In this document: in pieces, positions 1-7,648 of the stretch
Position numbering within the stretch: position 1 is the stretch's first letter
Layout of the letters: every line of letters starts with the position of its first letter
Assembly (NCBI GenBank): GCA_937936675.1
Contig: CALDDL010000129.1
Span: 1 to 23,833, forward strand
Length of the DNA: 23,833 nucleotides
Origin: an uncultured bacterium
GTDB lineage: Bacteria; Bacteroidota; Ignavibacteria; Ignavibacteriales; Melioribacteraceae
Reading direction: 5' to 3'
Notes under the pieces: model-generated
The model's database searches: none
Seen by the model: the letters and a program-made list of their open reading frames with translations, nothing else
Told to the model about the DNA's origin: nothing
Position numbers and translations under genes: made by a program

Positions 1-3
1 TTG

Positions 4-76
<73 letters not shown>

Positions 77-310
77 AATTATTTATACTTTTTTCTCTTC
101 TTCTACAATAACAAATTTACAGCATAGTATCTATAATTACAAGATTATTCACCTTGTCCATACCAAATTATTTTATGTAAAGAATATTAAACTGAAAATT
201 TCGTATGTCTCCGATATAATGAATACCTTTTCCGTTTGTTCACGAAAATGGTCGGATTTAATTAGTACTATAAAATTACTCTCATAATATTTCTCTATAG
301 AGGGCTTTCT
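77..310. other. AT-rich spacer between tRNA-Ala and the MBL gene
   Basis: No coding region or convincing RNA is visible. A perfect 10-base palindrome (CTCTATAGAG, 293-302) lies just past the stop codon of the minus-strand hydrolase, but no T-run follows in that direction, so it is not a convincing terminator. The promoter of the tRNA (minus strand) is expected here; I could not assign its boxes. Confidence 0.5.
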
Positions 311-1354
311 TTATTTAAACTTCTCCCACCAATGTGTCATCTTGCTCTGGGAATCAATAGAAAATATCTCCCCTAATTGCGGAGTGGAGTAATTAATTTT
401 TTCTTTCTCTGCCTCGGCTATAAATCTTTCCACGGGCTCTTTCCATCTATGAAGCGATAATGGAAATCCGCCCCAATGAACGGGGACTGCTACTTTCACC
501 TTTGCATCCTTACTCGCTTGAACTGTCTCTTCTGGATATGCATGTATAAGATGCCAGCTTTCGTTATACTGCCCGCATTCCATAAAACCGATATCAAATG
601 GTCCTAATTTCTCCCCTACTTCCTTAAAATGATTTCCATATCCTCCGTCACCCGAAAAATAGATATTCTCTTTACCGTCATTCAATACCCATCCGCCCCA
701 GAGTGATTTAAAGCGATCACTAAATCCTCTGCCCGAAAAATGTCGAGAAGGTGTAAAAGTGATTTTAATTTCATCAAAGTCTTGCGTGTCCCACCAATCA
801 AATTCTGTTATCTTTTTCGGCTCAACTCCCCATCCAACCAAATCTCTCGCATCTCCAAGCGCAGTATAAAAATGTTTTGTCTTTGGAATTAACTTTTCAA
901 TACTACCTAAATCCAAGTGATCATAATGATCATGACTAATAAATACGGCATCGATTTCAGGTAAGTCATCTATAATCTGCAATGTATCTTTAGAAAATCT
1001 ATTAATCGAAAAGGGAGCTATTGGCGCAGCATTACTGCCAAACATAGGATCAATTAATATATTTTTCCCGCTCATTCTTAGTAATAGCACTGAATGCCCG
1101 AACCAAATAAATTTTGTCTTATCCGAAGGTGAAAGAAATTTTTCTTTATCGAATGGCAGGATAGGTAAAAATGTTTCCGGTCTTTTACCTGATGTCTTAA
1201 ATATCTGTCTATATATTAATTTAGGAATCGTAGTAAACCGTATTGACATACCAGTTTCCTCTAAATTAATAAACTTTTTACCATCCCAATTTTTTGAATG
1301 ACCAAATCGCTTTATATCTTCTTTACTAACTTTACTTCCGAATTGTTTTATCAT
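311..1354 (-). CDS. Metallo-beta-lactamase-fold hydrolase, NAPE-PLD/RomA-like
   Basis: This 347-residue protein is probably a zinc-dependent hydrolase of the group annotated as MBL-fold hydrolase, RomA or NAPE-PLD-like. It shows the metal-binding HxHxDH motif (SHDHYDHLD, about residue 140), an FSGDGGYG segment with the bridging Asp, and a late His in VPVHWGGF. The trait WFGHSVLLLR near residue 85 is also typical of this subfamily. No signal peptide is visible, so it is likely cytoplasmic or peripherally membrane bound. The substrate (a phospholipid or other phosphodiester) cannot be told from sequence. It lies 44 bases downstream of the sigma-54 regulator gene on the same strand and may be co-transcribed with it. 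The start at 1354 has a modest upstream purine stretch (TAGG). Confidence 0.85.
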   Translation of the reverse strand: MIKQFGSKVSKEDIKRFGHSKNWDGKKFINLEETGMSIRFTTIPKLIYRQIFKTSGKRPETFLPILPFDKEKFLSPSDKTKFIWFGHSVLLLRMSGKNILIDPMFGSNAAPIAPFSINRFSKDTLQIIDDLPEIDAVFISHDHYDHLDLGSIEKLIPKTKHFYTALGDARDLVGWGVEPKKITEFDWWDTQDFDEIKITFTPSRHFSGRGFSDRFKSLWGGWVLNDGKENIYFSGDGGYGNHFKEVGEKLGPFDIGFMECGQYNESWHLIHAYPEETVQASKDAKVKVAVPVHWGGFPLSLHRWKEPVERFIAEAEKEKINYSTPQLGEIFSIDSQSKMTHWWEKFK

Positions 1355-1398
1355 AACCTATTTTCAAATAAATTTGTTGAATTCTTCTATTGCAAATA

Positions 1399-2799
1399 TT
1401 AGATCAAATTATATTCGTGCATTCGTTTATAGAGCAATGCCCTCGATATTCCCAATAGTTTTGCTGCAAGTGTTCGGTTATTGCTAGACCTTACTAATGC
1501 AAAGCTTATTGCTTCTTTTTCTGTATTATATAGAAGCTCATTTAGCGTACAGTTTTTTGTCATGCAGTATTCTTCCTTCTTCGTTTGATTACCTTGGATT
1601 ATAGTCCTTATATGTTCTTCAGTAACTATATCATGCGGTACTATCGCCATTACTCTTTCTAAAACGTTATTTAGTTCACGAACGTTCCCGGGCCAATTAT
1701 ATGCTTCTAAAGTCTGCAGTGCTTCATAACTAATTTTTTTATGATATATACCATGCTTTACACTAAGTCTTTTCCATATTATTTTAATAAATGCCGGTAT
1801 ATCTAATTGCCGTTCGCGCAGGGGCGGTATTGTTATAGGAATTACATTTAGTCGGTAGAATAGGTCACTTCTAAATTTCCCTTGATTTACTAATTCTTCT
1901 AAGTTTTCATTTGTTGCTGCTATTAGTCTTACGTCCACTTTTATTAATGCCTCACTTCCAAGTTTATCGATTTCACTTTCTTGCAAGACTCTCAATAATC
2001 TGCTTTGAACATTCAAAGGCATATCTCCAATTTCATCTAAAAATATTGTCCCGGTATCTGCAAGCTCAAATTTCCCCTTCTTCCCCCCTTTTTTTGCACC
2101 TGTAAATGCTCCCTCCTCATATCCGAAGAGTTCCGATTCAAATAATGTTTCCTGAATCGCAGAGCAGTTGAGTCGAATAAATGGTCCTTTGTTTCGTTTG
2201 CTTAAATTATGAATGCTGTGTGCATAAACTTCTTTGCCAACTCCTGTTTCCCCTAATAATAAAACTGTAGAATCGGAAGCTGCCGCTCTTAATGCAGTCT
2301 GTTTTATCTGTAAACTTGAGTTTGATATTGCTACTATATCATCAAATGTAAAATTAGTATAAGGATTCATTTTCGATCTGCTTTTTGAGTTCTGAAGCTC
2401 AATCTGAAGTTTCTCCACCTGCTTATATGCGTTTTTTAATTCATCCGTATATTCAAATCTAATTAGCCCGATTACTCCAAGACATTTCCCATTTTCCATT
2501 ATTGGAAGTCTTGAAACTACATATTCATGACCATGTATATGTTGAACGACATCTTTTTCCGGGATACCCGTTTTTGCTACTAAATGCATTCTTGTGTTTT
2601 CGATTATCTCCGTTACATGTTTCCCTATTACTTCATCATGCGAAACATTATGTATCTCTTCAAAACTCTTATTTATAAAGATTATTTTCCCCTCGCAATC
2701 GATAACCATTAATCCCTTAATGGATAGATCAAGTATTGTTTGAAGAAATACTTTATTTTCAGATAAGTTTTCGAGACTACTGTAATTTGCATTTGTCAT
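1399..2799 (-). CDS. PAS domain sigma-54-dependent activator (AAA+, Fis HTH)
   Basis: A 466-residue enhancer-binding protein that should activate sigma-54 RNA polymerase. Residues about 15-120 form a single PAS domain (a VIDCEGKIIFIN-type strand pattern), the likely ligand sensor. A coiled linker spans about 120-145. The AAA+ domain runs about 152-390 with Walker A GETGVGKE (183-190), the sigma-54-contacting GAFTGA loop (230-235), Walker B TIFLDEIGD (251-259), and sensor and arginine-finger motifs FRSDLFYRLNV and WPGNVREL. A Fis-type helix-turn-helix lies at the C-terminus (NRTLAAKLLGISRALLYKRM). There is no receiver domain, so control is by ligand rather than phosphorylation. I chose the ATG at 2797-2799 over an upstream in-frame start because GAGGT lies 6 bases before it and the upstream 39 residues are not domain-like. 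It is divergent from hpdB and is its probable regulator (inference). The PAS ligand could be 4-hydroxyphenylacetate. Confidence 0.92.
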   Translation of the reverse strand: MTNANYSSLENLSENKVFLQTILDLSIKGLMVIDCEGKIIFINKSFEEIHNVSHDEVIGKHVTEIIENTRMHLVAKTGIPEKDVVQHIHGHEYVVSRLPIMENGKCLGVIGLIRFEYTDELKNAYKQVEKLQIELQNSKSRSKMNPYTNFTFDDIVAISNSSLQIKQTALRAAASDSTVLLLGETGVGKEVYAHSIHNLSKRNKGPFIRLNCSAIQETLFESELFGYEEGAFTGAKKGGKKGKFELADTGTIFLDEIGDMPLNVQSRLLRVLQESEIDKLGSEALIKVDVRLIAATNENLEELVNQGKFRSDLFYRLNVIPITIPPLRERQLDIPAFIKIIWKRLSVKHGIYHKKISYEALQTLEAYNWPGNVRELNNVLERVMAIVPHDIVTEEHIRTIIQGNQTKKEEYCMTKNCTLNELLYNTEKEAISFALVRSSNNRTLAAKLLGISRALLYKRMHEYNLI

Positions 2800-2805
2800 G
2801 AATTT

Positions 2806-2810
2806 ACCTC
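2806..2810 (-). promoter_or_regulatory. Ribosome binding site fixing the sigma-54 regulator start
   Basis: On the minus strand GAGGT lies 6 bases before the ATG at 2797-2799. This supports the internal start over the long upstream-extended reading frame that reaches 2916. Confidence 0.7.
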
Positions 2811-2824
2811 GTTTGTCTATGTAT

Positions 2825-2837
2825 GTAACACTGTTAC
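2825..2837. promoter_or_regulatory. Perfect palindrome GTAAC-ACT-GTTAC upstream of the sigma-54 regulator
   Basis: A 5-3-5 inverted repeat 26 bases upstream of the regulator start codon. The size and placement fit a dimeric regulator operator, perhaps autoregulatory, or part of the enhancer for the divergent hpd promoter about 200 bases away. The cognate protein is unknown. The repeat is short enough that chance cannot be excluded. Confidence 0.4.
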
Positions 2838-3033
2838 GAATATAGACAATATTTTTATAAATATGAATAATGAAATAATTAGTGTGATATACAATGATTT
2901 TACTCCAATAAAGCATTTTATATTGATTTCTACACCGTAGTTTAACAATTTTTAGGTGTCATGATTATGTACACTTTTTAAAACTTGGACATTTTACATC
3001 TCTAACTCATTATAAAATAACAACTTAGAACCT

Positions 3034-3049
3034 TGGCATGCTTCCTGTA
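3034..3049 (+). promoter_or_regulatory. Candidate sigma-54 (-24/-12) promoter for hpdB
   Basis: The site TGGCAT-N5-CTGTA compares with the consensus TGGCAC-N5-TTGCA. The -24 GG is present with the correct 10-base gap to the -12 dinucleotide, but that dinucleotide is GT instead of GC. It sits 75 bases before the hpdB start, pointing right, and the divergent neighbour encodes a sigma-54 activator, which makes the imperfect match more believable. Call based on motif plus context. Confidence 0.45.
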
Positions 3050-3124
3050 TAATAGTGTGAAATTCAAGATAGATTTGTTTCTATCGGAATTAAAATTAAA
3101 TTAAATAACAAAGGAGAAGTTATA

Positions 3125-5839
3125 ATGGCTAAGAAACTTAAAGAAGTTTTGGATGATGCCGGTATATCGATGGATCTTCAATACGGTGGAGAATCCCCCG
3201 AAGGTCTAACCGAGCGTGAAATTAAAAAATCACCTCATCCAAGAGTTCAGAAGTTGAAAGATATTTTTATGGATACATTATCCTCAGCGAATAATGAATT
3301 TCCATACTGGTACACTCGTGAATATATGATGCATGATAATGAGATTCCGGTTGTAAGACGCGCAAAAGCTTTAAGAACAGCATTTTCTCATTTAACACCT
3401 GTTATCTTCCCTGGCGAATTATTGGTTATGCGCAAAGCTTCTTTTTTCCGCGGCTCGTTCCCTATGCCTTGGTTATCAGAAGGCTTCTATATGGCTCACG
3501 AAGATGATTTTTATCAAGAAGCTCTTAAGAGAGGTTCTGCCTCCGTTGATGAACATTCAAAATTCGGTCAAGGCGGCGGTAACGTTACTAAAAGTTTTGG
3601 TAGAGTTATCTCTATTGCCGGCAAATTCGGAATGCGTCAAGAAGAAGTTCCTGCTCTATTAAAATTAGCTAAAATGTGGGCCGGAAAATCAGTCGATGAT
3701 TTAGGTAATAAATATGAGAAAATGGTTCCTGAATATCCTGTAAAAGAACAGATCATGAGAAGCATCGTTTGTATGTTCGATTCAGGTTTCACTCTTCCTC
3801 AAGGTCGTGAAGTTATTAACTATTATTACCCATTAGAATATGGATTCGATGGCATAATTAAAATGGCTACCGAATTGAAAGCTGAAGTTGCGGGTAAAGC
3901 TGACGGTGACGGAATGGTTGGCATGAACCGTCTTTATAACTATGAAGCTGTTATTATTGCTCTTCAAGGCGTTCAGAATTGGATTGCTAACTACTCTAAA
4001 GAAGCTCGCAGATTAGAAAAACTTACCACAGATAAAATACAGAAAAAAGAATATAAAGAGATTGCAGATAGATTAGATTGGATCGAACATAATCCTCCAA
4101 GAACATTTATCGAAGCTCTTCAAATGATTGAAACTATCCACTTAGCTGTTCTTAATGAAGATGCTATCTCAGGTATGTCTCCAGGTAGAATCGGACAGAT
4201 TTTATATCCATACTTCGAACAAGATATCGAAGCAGGCAGAATTACTGAAGATGAAGTAATTGAATTACTGGAACTTGATAGATTAGTAAAAACATCTATC
4301 GATTGTTTCGCTTCCACAGGTGTTGTAGGCGGTGTTCTTTCCGGTAATACATTCAATACAGTTTCTATCGGTGGTGTTGATAGATTTGGTCAATCGGCTG
4401 TTAATCGCTTAGAATATTTGATATTAGAAGCAGCAGTTAGAAATGCAATGCCACAATCAACTATCGCACTTCTTTATGACGAAAAAATTCCTGAAGATTT
4501 CTTAATGTTAGCAATGGACGTAATTAAGAGTGGTGCCGGTTATCCTGCATTCATGAACTCACCAATTGCACAAGAATTCTTAATGAAACAATATGGTCCG
4601 GAAGGTATGAACCTTGAAGACGCTCGTGCTTGGGCTATCGGTGGATGCCTCGAAACATCTCCTTGCGCTTGGAAACCTCTTCACCTTAATGGTAAAGAAT
4701 ATTTTATTCCGGGCGGTGCAGGTCAACCTACCAGCGTTGGTGTTCACTTTATCTCCATGCCGAAAGTATTAGAATTGACTTTATTTAACGGAATCGATCC
4801 AAGAACAAATGAAAAAGTATATGAACCTCATAACAGAAAACTTACTACTTATGATGAAGTTTGGGATCAATTCACGAAATATTGGCAGAAGAGCGTTGAA
4901 GTATTAGCTTGGACTAATAATATCCAACATGATATCTGGCGTAAAAATAATATGGCTGTTATTAATTCTTTACTAAAACCTGATTGCTTAGATAATGGTC
5001 ACTTAATTAATGAATTAGGTTATAGATACAATGGTACATTCAATATTGAAAGTGCCGGTACTATAACCTTGGTTAATTCTTTAGCTGCTCTTAAAAAATT
5101 AGTTTACGATGATAAAGTCGTTACATTAGCTAAATTAAAAGAAGCTATTAAAGATAATTTCGGATTCAAAGATGCACGCGAAGTAAACTCATTCTCATTA
5201 GCTGATCAAGAAAAACGTGATGACAGTGCAGGTAAATGGGAAGAACTACACTTTAAGACTCTCCAAGCTCCTAAATATGGTAATGATGATAAATATGCAG
5301 ATGAAATTTTACTTCAATGGGAAAACTTCTTCTGCGAAGATTCATCAAGATACGAATCACTTTATGGACTCAAAATGTATCCTTGCCAAATTTCAGTTTC
5401 CACTCACGGCGCCATGGGTTCGGCTACATTGGCTACTCCTGACGGTCGTCTTTCAGGTACCACTTTTGCTGATGCTTCAATGTCAGCTTATCCGGGTACA
5501 GACAGAAATGGTCCTTATGCACTATTAAACTCAGCTACAATTTGGGATCATTCAAAATCACAGAACTCACAATTGAATATTAAGATTCACCCGACTGCCG
5601 TTAGAGGTATTGAAGGTTCAAGAAAACTTCTTGATCTTACAAGAGCTTATATGAGAAAAGGCGGATTTCACGTTCAATATAATATTGTTGATTCTAAAGT
5701 ATTGAAAGATGCTCAGTTAAATCCTAAGAACTACCGCGATCTAATGGTACGTGTTGCAGGTTTTACTCAGTACTGGGTGGAAATCGGTAAATCAGTACAA
5801 GACGAACTTATTTCAAGAACAGAATACGAAGGAGTATAA
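3125..5839 (+). CDS. hpdB: 4-hydroxyphenylacetate decarboxylase, glycyl radical subunit
   Basis: A 904-residue cytoplasmic glycyl radical enzyme, predicted to decarboxylate 4-hydroxyphenylacetate (a tyrosine fermentation product) to p-cresol. From memory it aligns collinearly with clostridial HpdB over its full length (about 900 residues), with identical stretches such as SFPMPW, GGNVT, MYPCQISVSTHG and the C-terminal RTEYEGV. The thiyl Cys is C508 in GGCLETSP. The paired Glu is E510, and Ser349, His541 and Glu642 match the clostridial active-site residues Ser344, Cys503, Glu505, His536 and Glu637 with a constant offset of five. The glycyl site is G879 in RVAGFTQYW. A CLE rather than CVG centre, together with the small-subunit gene next door, argues for the HPAD type over PFL, glycerol dehydratase, indoleacetate or phenylacetate decarboxylase. 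AAGGAG lies 8 bases before the ATG. It is the first gene of the hpd cluster. Activity on another arylacetate remains possible. Confidence 0.93.
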   Translation: MAKKLKEVLDDAGISMDLQYGGESPEGLTEREIKKSPHPRVQKLKDIFMDTLSSANNEFPYWYTREYMMHDNEIPVVRRAKALRTAFSHLTPVIFPGELLVMRKASFFRGSFPMPWLSEGFYMAHEDDFYQEALKRGSASVDEHSKFGQGGGNVTKSFGRVISIAGKFGMRQEEVPALLKLAKMWAGKSVDDLGNKYEKMVPEYPVKEQIMRSIVCMFDSGFTLPQGREVINYYYPLEYGFDGIIKMATELKAEVAGKADGDGMVGMNRLYNYEAVIIALQGVQNWIANYSKEARRLEKLTTDKIQKKEYKEIADRLDWIEHNPPRTFIEALQMIETIHLAVLNEDAISGMSPGRIGQILYPYFEQDIEAGRITEDEVIELLELDRLVKTSIDCFASTGVVGGVLSGNTFNTVSIGGVDRFGQSAVNRLEYLILEAAVRNAMPQSTIALLYDEKIPEDFLMLAMDVIKSGAGYPAFMNSPIAQEFLMKQYGPEGMNLEDARAWAIGGCLETSPCAWKPLHLNGKEYFIPGGAGQPTSVGVHFISMPKVLELTLFNGIDPRTNEKVYEPHNRKLTTYDEVWDQFTKYWQKSVEVLAWTNNIQHDIWRKNNMAVINSLLKPDCLDNGHLINELGYRYNGTFNIESAGTITLVNSLAALKKLVYDDKVVTLAKLKEAIKDNFGFKDAREVNSFSLADQEKRDDSAGKWEELHFKTLQAPKYGNDDKYADEILLQWENFFCEDSSRYESLYGLKMYPCQISVSTHGAMGSATLATPDGRLSGTTFADASMSAYPGTDRNGPYALLNSATIWDHSKSQNSQLNIKIHPTAVRGIEGSRKLLDLTRAYMRKGGFHVQYNIVDSKVLKDAQLNPKNYRDLMVRVAGFTQYWVEIGKSVQDELISRTEYEGV

Positions 5840-5843
5840 AATA

Positions 5844-6110
5844 ATGAAAAATCTAATTTATAAAGACACTCGTAATTATTCACCAATTGATGTTACTAAA
5901 GGTGTTGACCTTTTAACAGGTAAAATCGTTATGGCTGATAATGTAGCACCTGAGAATTACGAATTAAGACCTAAATGTAAATTCTGCCAGAACTATAAAG
6001 AAGAAAATGAATTCAATGGCGAATGTGAAGCTTCAATGAGCGATCCTAAATTCTTCGCTTATGGTGATATGGATTCTGTTACGTGCGGGATGTACAAACA
6101 GATCAATTAA
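5844..6110 (+). CDS. hpdC: HPA decarboxylase small Fe-S subunit (HpdC-like, one cluster site lost)
   Basis: An 88-residue protein starting 4 bases after hpdB, with its RBS (AAGGAG) inside the last hpdB codons. It matches the HpdC family in size, position and pattern (DVTKG near residue 16-20, PKCKFCQNY, VTC near the end). Clostridial HpdC binds two [4Fe-4S] clusters and is needed to keep the large subunit soluble and controlled. Here the C-terminal cluster ligands are present: Cys45, Cys48, Cys61 and Cys81. The N-terminal cluster ligands (one His and three Cys in the clostridial protein) are absent. Ser13 stands where a Cys would be, KGVDL replaces KGICRL, and the position equivalent to the Cys of DDAACPE is also non-Cys. 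The reading frame extends further upstream inside hpdB, but that part is out-of-frame hpdB sequence. A four-Cys, one-cluster subunit is predicted. Confidence 0.88.
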   Translation: MKNLIYKDTRNYSPIDVTKGVDLLTGKIVMADNVAPENYELRPKCKFCQNYKEENEFNGECEASMSDPKFFAYGDMDSVTCGMYKQIN

Positions 6111-6123
6111 TTGATTTGCTCTT

Positions 6124-6154
6124 AAGGGGTGCTGATGCACCCCTTGTTTTATTT
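6124..6154 (+). terminator. Rho-independent terminator after hpdC
   Basis: Perfect 9-base stem AAGGGGTGC (6124-6132) and GCACCCCTT (6137-6145) with a TGAT loop, followed by GTTTTATTT. It lies 14 bases after the hpdC stop and before the transporter gene, so it should cap or attenuate the hpdBC transcript. Confidence 0.9.
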
Positions 6155-6199
6155 AATTCATAAATATATGTTTCTTTATTATTTAGAAAGGATAAAAAT

Positions 6200-7519
6200 A
6201 TGGAAGACAGTAAAGCAAAAAAATACGGCTGGTCCGTAGTGGCTGCATCTTGGCTTGCAGTTTTCTGCTTGTTCGGATATCGTGCCACTTTTGCTATTCT
6301 TAAAGGTCCTATGAGCGTTGAATTAGGTTGGTCTCAAGCTCAGGTTACTTTAGGTTATTCGCTTATGATGGTGTTTTATGCTATTACAGCTTTCTTTGCC
6401 GGAATGATACTTGATAAATGGGGTACTAAACCTGTTTATACAGTTGCCGCAGTTTTCGGTGCTCTAGGTTTTTGGCTCACAAGTATGGTTCATTCTCATC
6501 TCGCTTATCTATTTACATTTGGACTTATAGCCGGAGTGGCTACCGGTATGCTTTGGGTTACTTCAACAGTTTCAGTTCGTAAATGGTATGTAGGTAAATC
6601 TTATGCCACTATGTGGGGAATTGCATTTGCAGGTGCTCCTATGGCACAGTTTTTATTAGCTTACGTAACTAAAGGTGCTCTTGCGGGCGGCGAAGTTGAT
6701 GCTTGGAGAGGTGCAATGGTGCTTCTATCTGTTATTATGTTTATTGCTTTAATTTTAGCGGTAATTCTTGCTAAAAAATCACCTGAAAATTATGGAATAA
6801 AAGCTTTCGGTGAATTACCAACACCTAAAGGGGGAACAGCTAAAGCTGAATATAATTGGACTACAAAAGAAGCTTATTCACAATATGCTATTTGGGCTGC
6901 AATTTTAACGTTCCTAACTTCTATGATGGGTGAATTCTTAATTTGGACTCAAGTTGTTAGTTATTGGACTGCTGATTTGGGGTGGACAAGAGATACTGCA
7001 ATTAACGTTTATGCAATTATCGGTTTAGTGGGCATCTTTAGTATGCCTATTCTTGGAATTGTCGCAGATAAAGTAGTTCAAAATGTCGGGCACGAAGCTA
7101 AAGGAAGAAAAATAATGTTGATCATTGGTCCTTTAACAGGCGTGATTGCTTGCGCATTTTTACTTGCATCAGCTGCAGGTATGGTTTGGGCTTATGTTGC
7201 ATGCGTTATTTTCGCTATCTATTGGGCAATCGTTCCCGGCGGTGTTGTAGGTTATACAGGAGCTATCTATGGACGTAAAACATTAGGTAAGATTTGGGGA
7301 CTCGCTACATTAATTGTAATGGGTATCGGACCATTCTTAGGATCGTTCATCGGTGGCTGGTTGAAAGATTTTACAGGTAGTTATACTTATTCTATTTATT
7401 ACGCATTAGGATCATTTGTAGTTTCTATTTTATTAGCATCTACTCTACCTCTTGCCGTTAAAACAAAAGAACCGATAGAATCAGAATATGTATCCCCCGT
7501 AATCTCAGCATCAAAATAA
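6200..7519 (+). CDS. MFS transporter, OFA (oxalate:formate antiporter)-like
   Basis: A 439-residue inner-membrane protein with about 12 hydrophobic segments and a central hydrophilic loop near residues 195-225. The loop DKWGTKP between TM2 and TM3 is the MFS motif-A region. The overall pattern (GWSVVAASW start, GMLWVTSTVSVRKWY in the first half, GLATLIVMGIGPFLG near TM11) resembles the OFA/oxalate-formate antiporter branch. The gene sits between the decarboxylase subunits and their activase, so the most economical role is uptake of 4-hydroxyphenylacetate, or acid/product exchange (inference from context). The RBS AGAAAGGA lies 7 bases before the ATG. It is bracketed by terminators at 6124-6154 and 7531-7575, so it is expressed by read-through or from an unrecognised promoter. 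Confidence 0.88.
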   Translation: MEDSKAKKYGWSVVAASWLAVFCLFGYRATFAILKGPMSVELGWSQAQVTLGYSLMMVFYAITAFFAGMILDKWGTKPVYTVAAVFGALGFWLTSMVHSHLAYLFTFGLIAGVATGMLWVTSTVSVRKWYVGKSYATMWGIAFAGAPMAQFLLAYVTKGALAGGEVDAWRGAMVLLSVIMFIALILAVILAKKSPENYGIKAFGELPTPKGGTAKAEYNWTTKEAYSQYAIWAAILTFLTSMMGEFLIWTQVVSYWTADLGWTRDTAINVYAIIGLVGIFSMPILGIVADKVVQNVGHEAKGRKIMLIIGPLTGVIACAFLLASAAGMVWAYVACVIFAIYWAIVPGGVVGYTGAIYGRKTLGKIWGLATLIVMGIGPFLGSFIGGWLKDFTGSYTYSIYYALGSFVVSILLASTLPLAVKTKEPIESEYVSPVISASK

Positions 7520-7530
7520 TAATATTCTTT

Positions 7531-7575
7531 AAATCCCTCTCCTGATTAATCGGTGAGGGATTTATTTATAATTAG
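7531..7575 (+). terminator. Rho-independent terminator after the MFS gene
   Basis: Stem AAATCCCTC (7531-7539) pairs perfectly with GAGGGATTT (7555-7563). It is extended inward by CC/GG after one mismatch and followed by a T-rich tail (TTTATTTATAATT). It lies 11 bases beyond the transporter stop and upstream of hpdA. Confidence 0.85.
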
Positions 7576-7648
7576 AAAGTTTACAAATTCAAGCAGATTG
7601 GTTTTTATTCAGAGTTGTAAAACCGTTGGCTTTTGTTAAGGAGACGAA

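Larger units (their letters stand above)
2800..3124. other. Divergent regulatory region between sigma-54 activator and hpdB
   Basis: A 325-base AT-rich gap without a plausible gene. It carries the RBS and 5' region of the minus-strand regulator, the palindrome at 2825-2837, a looser dyad GTGT-N11-ACAC (2956-2974), the candidate sigma-54 promoter at 3034-3049 and the strong hpdB RBS AAGGAG (3111-3116). The roughly 75-base leader between the candidate promoter and the hpdB start shows no strong hairpin. Confidence 0.7.

Noticed and set aside
1911..2105. Open frame of 64 codons on the plus strand inside the sigma-54 activator
   Set aside because: It lies antisense within the conserved AAA+ domain and has no RBS or family resemblance; a shadow of the real gene.
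2800..2916. Upstream 39-residue extension of the sigma-54 activator
   Set aside because: The internal ATG at 2797-2799 has GAGGT at good spacing and leads straight into the PAS domain, while the extension is composition-biased and lies in the regulatory region.
2956..2974. GTGT-N11-ACAC dyad as an activator site
   Set aside because: Only four bases per arm match and the inner positions do not; too weak to call as a separate operator.
5751..5843. Long in-frame extension of the HpdC-like frame into hpdB
   Set aside because: This is the wrong-frame reading of hpdB codons; the ATG at 5844 gives an 88-residue protein of normal HpdC size with a proper RBS.
6103..6288. Minus-strand 61-codon frame across the hpdC terminator and MFS start
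   Set aside because: It is the antisense of the MFS start and terminator; no RBS and no plausible product.
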